A stretch of 64,000 nt of DNA, taken from the NCBI RefSeq assembly GCF_002843235.3, contig NZ_CP031123.2, positions 2,604,001 through 2,668,000 on the forward strand, read 5' to 3'. A program made the position numbers and the translations under genes. This document shows, piece by piece, positions 40,379-50,657 of the stretch. Each line of letters opens with the position of its first letter. Positions within the stretch are counted from its first letter, which is position 1. The notes under the pieces are model-generated. The model saw nothing but the letters and a program-made list of their open reading frames with translations. It ran no database searches and was not told where the DNA came from. Source of the stretch: Providencia huaxiensis. Its GTDB lineage: Bacteria; Pseudomonadota; Gammaproteobacteria; Enterobacterales; Enterobacteriaceae.

Positions 40379-41061
40379 ACTTCTTCCCTCAACTGCCCAT
40401 CGACCAAGCGCAAGCGGCGTTGGCAGCGTGCAGCCAGCTCGTTATCGTGGGTAACTAAAATCAAGGTTGTTCCATGCTCTTTGTTCATATCAAACAGTAA
40501 ATCTGCAATTTTATCCCCGGTGTGGCGATCGAGATTCCCCGTTGGTTCATCGGCAAATAAAATCTGTGGGCGGCCATTAAAGGCACGAGCAAGTGCAACA
40601 CGCTGCTGCTCACCCCCTGACAACTGTGGTGGCATATGTTTTAGGCGATCTTTTAAGCCTAAATCCGTCAATAAACTTGCCGCGTGTTGGTAGCTTTCAG
40701 ACTCAGATTCACCACGTAACAAAGAAGGAAGTTGCACATTTTCAATAGCATTTAAGGTTGGGATCAACATAAAGGATTGGAACACAAAACCGACACTTTG
40801 TGCCCGTAAACGTGCCCGTTGTTCTTCGTCCATTTTAGTAAGGTCTTGGCCTAATAAATTAACCGTTCCGCTTGAGCCGTCATCCAACCCCGCAATAATC
40901 CCTAACAAGGTTGATTTCCCCGAACCTGACTCCCCAATTAAAGCAATTGTTTGCCCGGACTCGACAATTAGCTCAACACCTTGCAATATAGTCAGTTCAT
41001 GTTCACCTTGACCAACACGTTTAATGAGATGATGAACTTCAAGAATATTATTCGCCGACAT
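40375..41061 (-). CDS. ybbA: ABC transporter ATPase YbbA
   Basis: The 228-residue LolD-type ATPase has Walker A GESGSGKST, the signature LSGGEQQRVALARAF, Walker B ILFADEPTGNLD and the switch histidine in LVTHD. It energises YbbP at the inner membrane. Its start overlaps the divergent tesA start by 33 bp, so both 5' ends share coding DNA. Confidence 0.93.
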   Translation of the reverse strand: MSANNILEVHHLIKRVGQGEHELTILQGVELIVESGQTIALIGESGSGKSTLLGIIAGLDDGSSGTVNLLGQDLTKMDEEQRARLRAQSVGFVFQSFMLIPTLNAIENVQLPSLLRGESESESYQHAASLLTDLGLKDRLKHMPPQLSGGEQQRVALARAFNGRPQILFADEPTGNLDRHTGDKIADLLFDMNKEHGTTLILVTHDNELAARCQRRLRLVDGQLREEV

Positions 41062-41670
41062 ATATTGGTATTTCTCCTGTTACTGACTGCAAGTGGGCAC
41101 GCACTTGCGTCAACTAAGCTATTAATCTTAGGTGATAGCCTAAGTGCAGGCTACCGTTTACCGGCTGAGCAGGCTTGGGCCTCCTTGCTTGCCGAACGTT
41201 GGCAGAAACTTTCCCCACCCGTTGCTATTGTTAACGGTAGTATTAGTGGAAATACCTCTGCACAGGGGTTAGAACGCCTTTCCGTTTTACTCGAACAAAA
41301 CAAACCTAACTGGGTATTGATCGAATTAGGTGCAAATGATGGCTTACAAGGTCTCCCTGTAGAGCAACTCGAAGATAATTTACAGCAAATTATCGATCAA
41401 ATCGTGCAATCGGGTGCGAAACCGCTCTTAATGCAAATTCGCATTCCACCTAACTATGGCAAACGTTATACGACAAGTTTCGAAAAAGTCTATCCGAAAT
41501 TGGCGCAAAGTAATCAAATTCCATTACTCCCGTTTTATATGGAAACCGTGATAACTAAGCCTGAATGGATACAACAAGATGGTATTCACCCTACCGTTGA
41601 AGCCCAGCCATCCATTGCTGATTTTATGGAAAAACAGCTTTTCGAACACATTTTACCGTCTAGTAAATAA
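41029..41670 (+). CDS. tesA: Periplasmic thioesterase I / protease I / lysophospholipase
   Basis: TesA hydrolyses acyl-CoA and lysophospholipid esters in the periplasm. The 213-residue product starts MMNFKNIIRRHILVFLLLLTA, a signal peptide ending near ALAS, then the SGNH motifs: LLILGDSLSAGY (catalytic Ser), NGSISGNTS, ELGANDGL and QDGIHPT (Asp/His). The start is chosen by match to E. coli TesA. Confidence 0.95.
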   Translation: MMNFKNIIRRHILVFLLLLTASGHALASTKLLILGDSLSAGYRLPAEQAWASLLAERWQKLSPPVAIVNGSISGNTSAQGLERLSVLLEQNKPNWVLIELGANDGLQGLPVEQLEDNLQQIIDQIVQSGAKPLLMQIRIPPNYGKRYTTSFEKVYPKLAQSNQIPLLPFYMETVITKPEWIQQDGIHPTVEAQPSIADFMEKQLFEHILPSSK

Positions 41671-41748
41671 AACAGACGTTAAACAAGGGTATTAAAACGC
41701 TCTTTTATACCCGAAATAGATTCAGCTGCATGAAACCAAGGTAAAGTT

Positions 41749-42552
41749 ATGCAAACATCGGCACGAAACAAAAAATCAGTCCTAGTCACAGGTGCATCAA
41801 GCGGTATTGGCTTTTGTGCTGCACAGACACTTCGGCAGCGTGGCTACCATGTGATTGTTGCTTGCCGTAAAGAAAGCGATATTTTGCGCCTAAAAGAGCT
41901 AGGTTATGACACGGTATCCCTTGACCTCGATGATAAGAATAGCATAGAAACCGCGGCTAAAACGGTGCTAACACTCTGTAATCATCGCCTTTTCGGTTTA
42001 TTCAATAACGCCGGTTTTGGGGTGTATGGCCCGTTAAATAGCGTCAGCCGTGAACAACTTGAAGCACAATTTTCCACTAACTTTTTTGGTGTTCACCAGT
42101 TAACCTTTTTGCTATTACCTGCAATGCTAGCGCACCATGAAGGGCGAATTATCCAAACTAGTTCAGTGATGGGGGTAATTTCAACCCCCGGTCGTGGCGC
42201 TTATGCTGCCAGCAAATACGCGCTGGAAGCATGGTCCGATGCGCTACGCTTAGAATTGGTAGGAACAGGGGTGAAAGTGAGTTTAATTGAACCGGGCCCG
42301 ATCCATACGGCTTTTACTCAAAATGTTGAACAAACACAAAAAGATAAACCCGTTAAAAACCCAGGTATTGCTTCACGTTTCACCTTAACACCAGAACATG
42401 TGGTAGAAAAACTGATCCATGCGTTAGAAAGCCCCCGCCCAAAAGTACGCTATTCTGTCACGTTATTAACCGTCGCTGTGCGTATCTTAAAACGTATTCT
42501 ACCTGACAAAATAATGGATAAAATACTGGCAAATCAGGGGAAAAAAGCTTGA
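41749..42552 (+). CDS. ybbO: SDR-family oxidoreductase YbbO
   Basis: The 267-residue classical short-chain dehydrogenase has the NADP-binding TGASSGIGFCAAQ, NNAGFGVYG, the catalytic Ser in QTSSVMG and YAASKYALEAWSD. E. coli YbbO reduces aldehydes and related carbonyls. It keeps the E. coli position between tesA and cnoX. No overlap with neighbours. Confidence 0.9.
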   Translation: MQTSARNKKSVLVTGASSGIGFCAAQTLRQRGYHVIVACRKESDILRLKELGYDTVSLDLDDKNSIETAAKTVLTLCNHRLFGLFNNAGFGVYGPLNSVSREQLEAQFSTNFFGVHQLTFLLLPAMLAHHEGRIIQTSSVMGVISTPGRGAYAASKYALEAWSDALRLELVGTGVKVSLIEPGPIHTAFTQNVEQTQKDKPVKNPGIASRFTLTPEHVVEKLIHALESPRPKVRYSVTLLTVAVRILKRILPDKIMDKILANQGKKA

Positions 42553-42627
42553 AAAAAGCAAAATCAGCCCCACTTTATTACTATTGCTCACAAATTCTAT
42601 TGATAACAAATTCAAAAGAGACTTCTT

Positions 42628-43485
42628 ATGTTTGCTAACGCTCAGATAATTGATATTAACGAAACGAACCTACACCAAGTCATTGAACAATCAATGAACT
42701 TACCTGTCATGTTTTACTTTTGGTCACCGCGTAGCCCTCATTGCCAAGATTTCGGTACCATGTTGGAAAAAATTGCCAACGACTACGCAGGGTCATTTAT
42801 TTTAGCTAAAGTTAATTGTGATGAAGAACAAATGATCGCAAGCCAGTTTGGCTTAAAAGCGATCCCTACTGTGTATGTGTTGCAAAATGGTCGCCCTGTT
42901 GATGGCTTTGAAGGGCCACAACCAGAAGAAGTGGTATTGGAAATTTTAGCTCGTGTGCTGCCAAGCCCAGAAGAAATGAAAGCAGCACAAGCCGCTGAAT
43001 TAATAGCAGAAGGTAAAATACAAGAAGCACTGCCACTGCTAAAAGAAGCGCATCAGCTGAACCCCAAAAATAGCGATATCACATTATTATTGGCAGAAAC
43101 CCAAATTGGTTTAAATCTCGTTGATGACGCACAAGCTACTTTAGAAGCTGTCCCATTACAGGATAAAGACAGTCGCTACCAAGGTTTAATCGCACAAATT
43201 GAATTATTAAAGCAAGCTGCGGACACCCCTGAAATTCAACAATTGCAAGATGAATTCAATCAAGATCCGCAAAATACAACGTTAGCGGTTCAATTAGCCC
43301 TAAAACTGCATGAAGTGAACCGCAACGAAGAAGCGCTGGAAATGTTATTCGGTTTTTTACGTACCGACTTGGGTGCAGGTGACGGCGCAGTAAGAAAAAC
43401 CATGATGGATATTATGTCTGCAATGGGTACTGGTGACGCCATTGCCAGTAAATACCGTCGCCAAGTATATTCACTACTTTACTAA
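42628..43485 (+). CDS. cnoX: Chaperedoxin CnoX (YbbN)
   Basis: The 285-residue protein combines a thioredoxin fold (about 1-110) with TPR-type repeats (about 115-285). The active-site segment is [11 protein letters not shown], so the first thioredoxin cysteine is absent, as in E. coli YbbN, where the protein protects substrates and hands them to GroEL under hypochlorite stress. It lies 14 bp before qmcA. Confidence 0.93.
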   Translation: MFANAQIIDINETNLHQVIEQSMNLPVMFYFWSPRSPHCQDFGTMLEKIANDYAGSFILAKVNCDEEQMIASQFGLKAIPTVYVLQNGRPVDGFEGPQPEEVVLEILARVLPSPEEMKAAQAAELIAEGKIQEALPLLKEAHQLNPKNSDITLLLAETQIGLNLVDDAQATLEAVPLQDKDSRYQGLIAQIELLKQAADTPEIQQLQDEFNQDPQNTTLAVQLALKLHEVNRNEEALEMLFGFLRTDLGAGDGAVRKTMMDIMSAMGTGDAIASKYRRQVYSLLY

Positions 43486-43498
43486 TTAAGGGTTAAAT

Positions 43499-44443
43499 AT
43501 GGACTTGTTCGCCTTTGGTGCAATACCGATTATCATTTTTGTCGCTGTCGTTATTGTTTTTACCTGTGTTAAAACAGTACCTCAAGGCTTCCAATGGACG
43601 GTTGAGCGCTTCGGTCGCTATACCCGTACGTTGCAACCCGGCTTACATATTATTGTCCCATTTATGGACAAAATTGGCCGTCGCATCAATATGATGGAAC
43701 AAGTCCTTGATATCCCATCTCAAGAAGTTATTTCTCGCGATAATGCCAACGTCACGATTGATGCTGTCTGCTTTATCCAAGTCGTTGACCCAGTACGTGC
43801 AGCCTATGAGGTTAGCAACCTTGAGCTTTCAGTCCTGAATTTGACGATGACCAATATTCGTACCGTATTAGGTTCCATGGAACTGGACGAAATGTTGTCA
43901 CAACGTGATTCCATTAATAGCCGTTTGTTGCACGTGGTGGATGAAGCAACCAACCCTTGGGGTGTCAAAATTACCCGTATCGAAATTCGTGACGTGAAAC
44001 CACCAAAAGAATTGATTAGTGCGATGAATGCTCAGATGAAGGCTGAACGTACTAAACGTGCCGATATTCTTGAAGCCGAAGGGATCCGCCAAGCGGCAAT
44101 TTTGAAAGCTGAAGGTGAAAAACAGTCACAAATTCTCAAAGCCGAAGGGGAACGTCAGTCGGCATTTTTACAAGCCGAAGCGCGTGAAAGAGCCGCGGAA
44201 GCGGAAGCAAAAGCGACACAAATGGTATCTGAAGCGATCGCCGCTGGGGATATGCAAGCAATTAACTACTTTGTGGCGCAAAAATACACCGATGCACTGA
44301 CCAGTATTGGTTCTGCCGAAAACAGCAAAGTCATCATGATGCCATTAGAAGCCAGTAATTTAATGGGCGCAATTGGTGGGATCACTGAGCTAATCGGCGA
44401 AAGCAAGAAAACCAGTGCCATGAAAAAGCAGGTAAAAGAATGA
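43499..44443 (+). CDS. qmcA: SPFH-domain membrane protein QmcA
   Basis: The 314-residue protein has an N-terminal membrane helix (about 5-25), an SPFH/band-7 domain ([30 protein letters not shown]...) and a coiled-coil AEGxRQ/AEGEKQ-repeat region (about 180-245). Such proteins form large cage-like scaffolds at the inner membrane. It overlaps ybbJ by 4 bp, its usual NfeD-family partner. Confidence 0.93.
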   Translation: MDLFAFGAIPIIIFVAVVIVFTCVKTVPQGFQWTVERFGRYTRTLQPGLHIIVPFMDKIGRRINMMEQVLDIPSQEVISRDNANVTIDAVCFIQVVDPVRAAYEVSNLELSVLNLTMTNIRTVLGSMELDEMLSQRDSINSRLLHVVDEATNPWGVKITRIEIRDVKPPKELISAMNAQMKAERTKRADILEAEGIRQAAILKAEGEKQSQILKAEGERQSAFLQAEARERAAEAEAKATQMVSEAIAAGDMQAINYFVAQKYTDALTSIGSAENSKVIMMPLEASNLMGAIGGITELIGESKKTSAMKKQVKE

Positions 44444-44919
44444 TAGAGCTTATCAGTGCTCAACCCGCATGGTTTTGGCTGTGTCTTGGTGGGCTATTAC
44501 TGATTGGTGAACTTCTTGGAACCGCAGGCTACCTTTTATGGTCGGGTATTGCGGCGGTACTTGTTGGGGTTATCGTTTGGGCTCTACCATTCATCGGTTG
44601 GGAGTGGCAAGGGGTCTTGTTTGCTATTTTTACCGTGGTCTCCGCTGTTTTATGGCGAAAATGGTTGAGTAATAGGCAAAAAAACAAGGCTGATAACGTC
44701 AACCAAATTAGCCATCAACTCATCGGTGTTAAAGGCCGTTTGTTGTCAGATACTGAAGAAGGTTTTAGCCGTGTACGCCTTGCTGATGGCAGTTGGCGTG
44801 TCTATAGCGACACGCCATTAAGTTCCAACACCGAAGTCGTCGTCATCGCAGTAGACGGCATCACCTTGCAGGTTAAGCCTTCGCATGGTGACAACACCCA
44901 CGCGCCAAGTGGTCAATAA
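44440..44919 (+). CDS. ybbJ: NfeD-family protein YbbJ
   Basis: The 159-residue product has three or four N-terminal membrane helices (about 8-75) and a C-terminal OB-like domain ([32 protein letters not shown]). It pairs with QmcA. Its end overlaps the convergent cueR gene by 47 bp. Confidence 0.9.
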   Translation: MIELISAQPAWFWLCLGGLLLIGELLGTAGYLLWSGIAAVLVGVIVWALPFIGWEWQGVLFAIFTVVSAVLWRKWLSNRQKNKADNVNQISHQLIGVKGRLLSDTEEGFSRVRLADGSWRVYSDTPLSSNTEVVVIAVDGITLQVKPSHGDNTHAPSGQ

Positions 44920-45283
44920 TCGGGCAATCTGCACCATCATCCCCAGGGCACACGTCCACAAGCTCTTGTAATGTATCTCGAATGGCAGACAATTTAACGA
45001 TTGTCTGCTCTATTTCATTTATCTTGGCTATCGTTGTCGTTTTTACATCTGCGCTATGTCTAGTTGGATTACGAAACAAACCTAATAGTTCGCCACATTC
45101 ATCCAAGGTAAAACCCACATCTTTTGCCTGTTTGAGCAATACAAGTTCGTTTAAATGACGTTCTTGATAATAACGGTAGCTATTTTCCCCTCTTTCAGGG
45201 GGGGTAATTAGCCCTTTGTCTTCATAAAAACGAATAGCTTTTGCAGTTAGGCCAGTTTTTTTGGCAATTTCACTAATATTCAT
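44873..45283 (-). CDS. cueR: Copper-responsive activator CueR
   Basis: The 136-residue MerR-family regulator has the winged [29 protein letters not shown] and the metal loop [11 protein letters not shown], whose two cysteines hold Cu(I). It activates copA from the divergent promoter 12 bp away. The 3' end overlaps ybbJ on the other strand. Confidence 0.96.
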   Translation of the reverse strand: MNISEIAKKTGLTAKAIRFYEDKGLITPPERGENSYRYYQERHLNELVLLKQAKDVGFTLDECGELLGLFRNPTRHSADVKTTTIAKINEIEQTIVKLSAIRDTLQELVDVCPGDDGADCPIIDHLARGCCHHAKA

Positions 45284-45292
45284 AATTCCTCT

Positions 45293-45322
45293 TGACCTTA
45301 ACCTTGCTGGAAGGTGTAACCT
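45293..45322 (+). promoter_or_regulatory. copA promoter with CueR box
   Basis: The dyad ACCTT-AACCTTGCTGG-AAGGT (45295-45315) lies between TTGACC (-35, 45293-45298) and TAACCT (-10, 45317-45322). The long 18-19-bp spacer is typical of MerR-type promoters that need CueR distortion to fire. Confidence 0.85.
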
Positions 45323-45402
45323 TTGTTCATTGTCGAATTATAGACCTAATTGTAGATAAAGTTATAGACCCAATACATCAAACGGGTTTTAGAGACTGCA
45401 AA

Positions 45403-48336
45403 ATGAGTAACATGATTATTTTAAAATTACAGGGACTAAGCTGCATGCATTGTGTCGGTTCAGTCACTAAAGCGCTCGAAGGGCGTGGCGATGTCGCTAA
45501 CTTAAAAGTCACTATCGATTATGCCGTGATGGAAAGTGATGCCAATGTCGCTGACTTAATTAAAACCATCGTTGATGCAGGTTATGAAGCTGAAGTGGCT
45601 AACACTCCAGATACCGAGTTACAGCTTTCCGGCCTCAATTGTATGAAATGTGCAGGTAAAACACAAAAAGCTCTCGAAGAGGTTGACGGTGTCGCTGCCG
45701 CTGTTGTCGATACCTCCAGCGCCAAAGTGTACGGTTCAGCTGATGCACAAGCGTTAATCGCTGCCGTTCAACAAGCGGGCTATAACGCAGAAATTGCCCA
45801 AACTAAGGCGATCACTTTAGCCCTTTCGGGTCTAAGTTGCATGAAATGTGCCGCTAAAACGCAGCAAGCGCTAGAAGCCGTTGACGGCGTTGATAGCGCA
45901 ACTGTCGATACCCAAACCGCTGTTGTCCATGGTACCGCATCCGCAGAAGCCTTAATTGCGGCAGTTCAAGCCGCTGGCTACCAAGCTACAGAGGAGGGAT
46001 CTCACCCAAAAACTGAGCCGCTGAGTACCACAACTGAACAGCCGGAAGCTGATTCAGCGGCAATCTGTGAGATCCCGGCACAAGAGTCTGATTTAGGTGA
46101 ACAACCTGAAATTAGCCCAATGGATGACAGTGTACAGTTACTGCTTGATGGCATGACCTGTGCCAGTTGTGTCAATAAAGTTCAAAAAGCCTTAAATAGC
46201 GTACCCGGTGTTGAAAATGCACGAGTCAACTTAGCTGAGCGTAGCGCTTTAGTCACCGGAACCGCTGAACCTAATGATTTAATCGATGCTGTTGTCAAAG
46301 CAGGTTATGGCGCAGAGATCATTCAAGATGAAGCCAAGCGTCGTGAGCGCCAACAAGAAGTTGCTCAAGCTAATATGCATCGCTTCCGTTGGCAATCAGC
46401 ATTAGCACTTGCCCTTGGTATCCCTGTGATGGTGTGGGGGATGATGGGCGATAACATGGTGCTGACTGAGCAAAACCATACCATTTGGCTCACCATTGGT
46501 GTATTAACCCTTGCAGTCATGGTATTTGCAGGTGGGCACTTTTATCGCAATGCATGGCAAAGCCTGAAAAATGGCAGCGCCACTATGGATACCTTAGTTG
46601 CGTTAGGAACAGGAGCAGCTTGGCTCTATTCTATTGTGGTGAATATTTGGCCTGAATGGTTCCCTGATCAAGCCAGACACCTTTATTATGAAGCCAGTGC
46701 CATGATCATCGGTCTTATCAACCTAGGTCACGCCTTAGAGCAACGCGCTCGCCAGCGCTCATCAAAAGCTCTTGAACGTTTGCTAGATTTGACACCACCA
46801 ACAGCACGCGTTGTCACAGAGCAAGGCGAAGTGGATATGCCACTGGAACAAGTCAAAAAAGGGATGGTTTTACGCTTAGCAACCGGTGATCGTGTGCCTG
46901 TTGATGGTGAAATTATCGAAGGCGAGGTCTGGCTAGACGAAGCCATGCTAACCGGTGAGCCGATCCCACAGCAAAAGAGTAAAGGGGATCAAGTCCATGC
47001 CGGAACCGTGGTACAAGATGGTACCGTACTATTTCGTGCCGCTGCTGTCGGTAGCCAAACGACTTTAGCACGAATTATCCACCTTGTTCGCCAAGCACAA
47101 AGTAGTAAACCACAAATTGGCCAACTTGCTGACCGAATTTCAGCCGTGTTTGTCCCCATTGTTGTGGGTATTGCCTTAATTTCAGGTGCTATTTGGTACT
47201 TTGTTGGGCCTGCACCACAGATTACTTACGCACTCGTTATCACAACAACCGTATTAATTATTGCGTGTCCTTGTGCGCTAGGCCTTGCAACACCAATGTC
47301 GATTATTTCTGGCGTGGGCCGAGCAGCTGAGTTTGGCGTGTTAGTACGCGATGCGGATGCATTACAGCAAGCCAGTGAATTAGATACTATTGTGTTTGAT
47401 AAAACAGGTACATTGACTGAAGGAATGCCTCAAGTTACAGATATCCATGTGTTTAATGGGTTTGAACAAGACACCGCCTTACAGTATGCCGCTTCATTAG
47501 AAAATGGCTCTAATCACCCACTAGCTCGCGCTGTTTTAAATCGCGCAAAAGGTTTAACGCTGCCGGCTAATGAACAGTTTAGAACCTTAGCTGGGTTAGG
47601 TATTAGTGCAATAATTAACGGCCAAACTATTTTGTTAGGTAACCAAAAACTGTTAGCGCAAAATAATGTTGAAACCCGTGACGTGGAAGAAACGCTACAC
47701 CAACAAGCGACTCAAGGCGTAACCCCTGTATTGCTAGCTATTGATGGAAAAGTTGCTGCGCTATTATCTATCCGTGACCCATTACGTGAAGACAGCATAA
47801 GTGCGCTGGCGCGTTTACATAAACAAGGTTTCCGTTTAGTCATGTTAACCGGAGACAACCCAGTAACCGCCAATGCGATAGCCAAAGAAGCGGGTATTGA
47901 TGAAGTGATTGCAGGCGTCATGCCAGACGGAAAATCCGCTGCAATTGAAGCCTTACAAGCCAAAGGCCACAAAGTGGCGATGGTCGGTGATGGTATCAAT
48001 GATGCCCCTGCTCTAGCCCGAGCTGACGTTGGTATTGCGATGGGTGGCGGTAGTGATATCGCGATTGAGACCGCATCCATTACCTTAATGCGCCAAAGCT
48101 TACATGGCGTTGCCGATGCAGTGTCTATTTCAAAAGGAACACTGCGTAACATGAAGCAAAACCTATTTGGTGCCTTTGTTTATAACACATTAGGCATTCC
48201 AATCGCGGCGGGTATTTTATACCCAATTACGGGGACTTTACTTAACCCTGTTGTTGCAGGTGCAGCAATGGCCTTATCATCCATTACCGTGGTCAGTAAC
48301 GCCAACCGCTTATTACGCTTTAAACCTGAGAAATAA
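45403..48336 (+). CDS. copA: Cu(I)-exporting P-type ATPase CopA, four metal domains
   Basis: CopA pumps Cu(I) across the inner membrane. The 977-residue product (ATG 45403, by match to E. coli) has four heavy-metal domains, with LSCMHC, LNCMKC, LSCMKC and MTCASC (about residues 10, 83, 145 and 250), against two in E. coli (834 residues). Then follow eight helices, the TGEP loop, the IACPCALG copper site, DKTGT phospho-site, SNHPLA and [10 protein letters not shown]. Domains 2 and 3 are so alike that a recent duplication is likely. Confidence 0.95.
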   Translation: MSNMIILKLQGLSCMHCVGSVTKALEGRGDVANLKVTIDYAVMESDANVADLIKTIVDAGYEAEVANTPDTELQLSGLNCMKCAGKTQKALEEVDGVAAAVVDTSSAKVYGSADAQALIAAVQQAGYNAEIAQTKAITLALSGLSCMKCAAKTQQALEAVDGVDSATVDTQTAVVHGTASAEALIAAVQAAGYQATEEGSHPKTEPLSTTTEQPEADSAAICEIPAQESDLGEQPEISPMDDSVQLLLDGMTCASCVNKVQKALNSVPGVENARVNLAERSALVTGTAEPNDLIDAVVKAGYGAEIIQDEAKRRERQQEVAQANMHRFRWQSALALALGIPVMVWGMMGDNMVLTEQNHTIWLTIGVLTLAVMVFAGGHFYRNAWQSLKNGSATMDTLVALGTGAAWLYSIVVNIWPEWFPDQARHLYYEASAMIIGLINLGHALEQRARQRSSKALERLLDLTPPTARVVTEQGEVDMPLEQVKKGMVLRLATGDRVPVDGEIIEGEVWLDEAMLTGEPIPQQKSKGDQVHAGTVVQDGTVLFRAAAVGSQTTLARIIHLVRQAQSSKPQIGQLADRISAVFVPIVVGIALISGAIWYFVGPAPQITYALVITTTVLIIACPCALGLATPMSIISGVGRAAEFGVLVRDADALQQASELDTIVFDKTGTLTEGMPQVTDIHVFNGFEQDTALQYAASLENGSNHPLARAVLNRAKGLTLPANEQFRTLAGLGISAIINGQTILLGNQKLLAQNNVETRDVEETLHQQATQGVTPVLLAIDGKVAALLSIRDPLREDSISALARLHKQGFRLVMLTGDNPVTANAIAKEAGIDEVIAGVMPDGKSAAIEALQAKGHKVAMVGDGINDAPALARADVGIAMGGGSDIAIETASITLMRQSLHGVADAVSISKGTLRNMKQNLFGAFVYNTLGIPIAAGILYPITGTLLNPVVAGAAMALSSITVVSNANRLLRFKPEK

Positions 48337-48347
48337 TACCCAAAAGT

Positions 48348-48376
48348 GGGAGGAACATATGTTCTTCCCCTTTTTA
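48348..48376 (+). terminator. copA terminator
   Basis: GGGAGGAAC-ATAT-GTTCTTCCC with one G-T pair, followed by a T-run, starts 11 bp after copA. Confidence 0.75.
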
Positions 48377-48521
48377 ATGATGAATGCTGTTCATATCTAA
48401 ACTTTATCACCACAACACTTCATTTTCTTACTAAGTAAAAATCGCATCATTTTTTATGTCATTAATATCAAGCTAAGCCTATACTTATAAATAGTTAGTT
48501 ATTTAATATTTGGAGTACAAA

Positions 48522-49103
48522 ATGCTTAATATTGATCGTGAGAAACTCGCCAAACTTGCGGGAGAAGAGTTTAAAAAACAACGCACCTTTCTGGTGATCT
48601 TATCCATTTTACTGTTAGCTGGTGGGCTTTTTTGTATTATCAACCCGATGATCTCCGGTATTGCCGTCAGTACAGTACTGGGTGTATTGCTGATTATTGG
48701 CGGTGTTGGTGCGATAGTCAGCATCTTGAGTACGGTGATTTATACTGGTTGGTCACGGTTATTTGGTTTTGTTATTGGTCTTATTTATATTATTGTCGGC
48801 TACTCGTTTATTAAAGATCCGTTACAAAGTTTAGTGGCGTTGGCTATTTTGGTGGCCGCGTTATTTATTGTTGGTGGGGTGATCCGGCTCTATGTCGGCT
48901 TCCAACAAATTAGCTCTGCAGGTGGCTGGTTACAAATCATCATTGGGCTGTTAGATTTCTTTATTGCCTATTTACTCATCGGTAATGGTCCAATTACATC
49001 AATTACCTTACTGACAACACTAATTGGGATCGAAATGGTGTTTAGTTCCTTTAGCTTATTCGCTTTACTCAGTGTATTTAAAGGCATTAATAAGAATAAC
49101 TAA
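48522..49103 (+). CDS. HdeD/DUF308-family membrane protein
   Basis: The 193-residue product (ATG 48522 behind GGAG) has six hydrophobic helices in three hairpins, with the repeated G-x-L-L-I-x-G-G pattern (LLAGGLFCI, VLLIIGGVGAIV, IVGGVIRLY), typical of HdeD/DUF308. E. coli HdeD gives acid resistance at high cell density; the role here is not shown. It is not in this place in E. coli. Confidence 0.7.
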   Translation: MLNIDREKLAKLAGEEFKKQRTFLVILSILLLAGGLFCIINPMISGIAVSTVLGVLLIIGGVGAIVSILSTVIYTGWSRLFGFVIGLIYIIVGYSFIKDPLQSLVALAILVAALFIVGGVIRLYVGFQQISSAGGWLQIIIGLLDFFIAYLLIGNGPITSITLLTTLIGIEMVFSSFSLFALLSVFKGINKNN

Positions 49104-49110
49104 CCCTATG

Positions 49111-49137
49111 ATGCCCCTTTATTAGGGGCATTTTTTT
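49111..49137 (+). terminator. Terminator after HdeD-like gene
   Basis: ATGCCCC-TTTATTA-GGGGCAT followed by TTTTTT, 8 bp after the stop. Confidence 0.85.
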
Positions 49138-49259
49138 ACTTTGTCTCGCCTCCACGAAAAATCAGTCAGCTAAAAAATGCGTAATCGGTGATGAGCATTC
49201 GCAAATTGCGGCAAGATTGTTTAACCTAGTAAAATGAGAAATAGCGCAGGGACGAAATC

Positions 49260-50060
49260 GTGGGCAAACTGATTGAAAATTTAAAAAACTGGCTTCATAC
49301 GGAAACTGCTCCAGTTTACCCTTACCCTGCGGTTGATATTCGGCTATCAAAAAACCTTAAATTGCACGTTGTGGGGAGTATCCATATGGGAACAGAGAAT
49401 ATGTTTCCTTTGTCTGCCACATTATTAGATAAACTTAATTTCGCAGATGCCTTAATTGTTGAGGCAGATATCACTGAAACTCACTCCCCATTTCCTAATG
49501 ATGTAGCAGAGCATCTTCCTGTAGAACAGCGGTTAACCGATGGTGAATATCATCTTTTTCAACAATATTGTTTAGAGCTCCGCCAATCCCCCGAACGCTT
49601 TGATACCTTACCCTCATGGCAAATCGCCCTGATCTTGCAAGCGACCCAAGCTCAAGAGCTCGGGCTCAGAGGCCATTATGGTATTGACTACCAACTTATC
49701 CGTAATGCGCAATCACAACTCAAACCAGTTATTGAGTTAGAAGGAACCGCCTCTCAAGTTGAATTGCTGCTTTCTTTGCCTAATAATGGGTTAGCGTTGT
49801 TACAAGACTCATTGAACCACTGGCGTGAAAATGCGCGCTCGCTACAGACAATGATAAGCTGGTGGCTAGATTACCAACCCAATAACCGCACGGCTTTACC
49901 CAATACGTTTAGCGAAGACATTTACCAAGTATTGATGAAGCAACGAAATGCGAATTGGAGTGAGCAGCTTAAGTCACTTCCTGATGGTAACTATGTTGTC
50001 GCTGTTGGTGCATTACATCTGTTTGGTGAAAATAGTCTGGTAGAATATTTGCGAAATTAA
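49260..50060 (+). CDS. ybaP: TraB/GumN-family protein YbaP
   Basis: The 266-residue product, with a GTG start, has LKLHVVGSIHMGTENMFPL and the closing NYVVAVGALHLFGENSLVEYL, whose GxxH and GALH motifs are the putative metal-binding hallmarks of the TraB/GumN (Tiki-like) family. These may be proteases; the E. coli function is unknown. It keeps the ybaP position next to ybaK. Confidence 0.85.
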   Translation: MGKLIENLKNWLHTETAPVYPYPAVDIRLSKNLKLHVVGSIHMGTENMFPLSATLLDKLNFADALIVEADITETHSPFPNDVAEHLPVEQRLTDGEYHLFQQYCLELRQSPERFDTLPSWQIALILQATQAQELGLRGHYGIDYQLIRNAQSQLKPVIELEGTASQVELLLSLPNNGLALLQDSLNHWRENARSLQTMISWWLDYQPNNRTALPNTFSEDIYQVLMKQRNANWSEQLKSLPDGNYVVAVGALHLFGENSLVEYLRN

Positions 50061-50088
50061 GCTATAAGTTATAAATAGAAGGCTCAAA

Positions 50089-50562
50089 ATGACCCCAGCC
50101 GTGAAATTACTCGAAAAACAAAAAATTTCCTTCACTTTACATCCTTATGACCACGACCCAAATGAAAATAACTTTGGTGATGAAGCGGTACGAAAACTTG
50201 GGTTAGATGCCAAACAGGTGTTTAAAACCTTATTGGTTGCGCTCAATGGTGATCAAAAAACGTTAGCCGTCGCTGTTACACCTGTTTCAGGGCAATTAGA
50301 TTTAAAACAGGTCGCCAAAGTGTTTAAAGTCAAAAAAGTTGAAATGGCAGATCCACAAATAGCCCAAAAGACTACTGGGTATTTACTTGGTGGCATTAGT
50401 CCATTAGGCCAAAAAAAGCGCCTGCCAACGGTAATTGACGACCAAGCTCAGCAATATGCCACACTGTTTATTTCAGGTGGAAAGCGTGGATTAGATATTG
50501 AACTTGCTCCTAACGATCTCGCAAAAGTACTGAATGCAACCTTCGCTGAAATACGTAAATAG
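50089..50562 (+). CDS. ybaK: Cys-tRNA(Pro) deacylase YbaK
   Basis: YbaK clears Cys mischarged on tRNA-Pro. The 157-residue product has [12 protein letters not shown] with the key lysine, [16 protein letters not shown] and [21 protein letters not shown]. It matches E. coli YbaK in length and ends before a terminator shared with ushA. Confidence 0.93.
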   Translation: MTPAVKLLEKQKISFTLHPYDHDPNENNFGDEAVRKLGLDAKQVFKTLLVALNGDQKTLAVAVTPVSGQLDLKQVAKVFKVKKVEMADPQIAQKTTGYLLGGISPLGQKKRLPTVIDDQAQQYATLFISGGKRGLDIELAPNDLAKVLNATFAEIRK

Positions 50563-50610
50563 CACTAAGCCATAATGGTTCTGGTGGCTGTTAAATCACC
50601 TTTAGCTAAA

Positions 50611-50638
50611 AAAGCCCCACCGCGAGCAGTGAGGCTTT
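50611..50638. terminator. Terminator between ybaK and ushA
   Basis: AAAGCCCCAC-N8-GTGAGGCTTT is a 10-bp stem with one G-T type mismatch, between convergent genes; an A-run precedes it, serving the minus strand. Confidence 0.7.
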
Positions 50639-50657
50639 CAAGGTAATAATGATTTAA

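Noticed and set aside
44873..44919. Frameshift or truncation at the ybbJ-cueR junction
   Set aside because: Both proteins have full length and normal ends; the genes simply overlap convergently by 47 bp.
47712..48152. Minus-strand frame of 146 codons opposite copA
   Set aside because: It is antisense to the ATP-binding domain of CopA; its open state follows from copA codon use.
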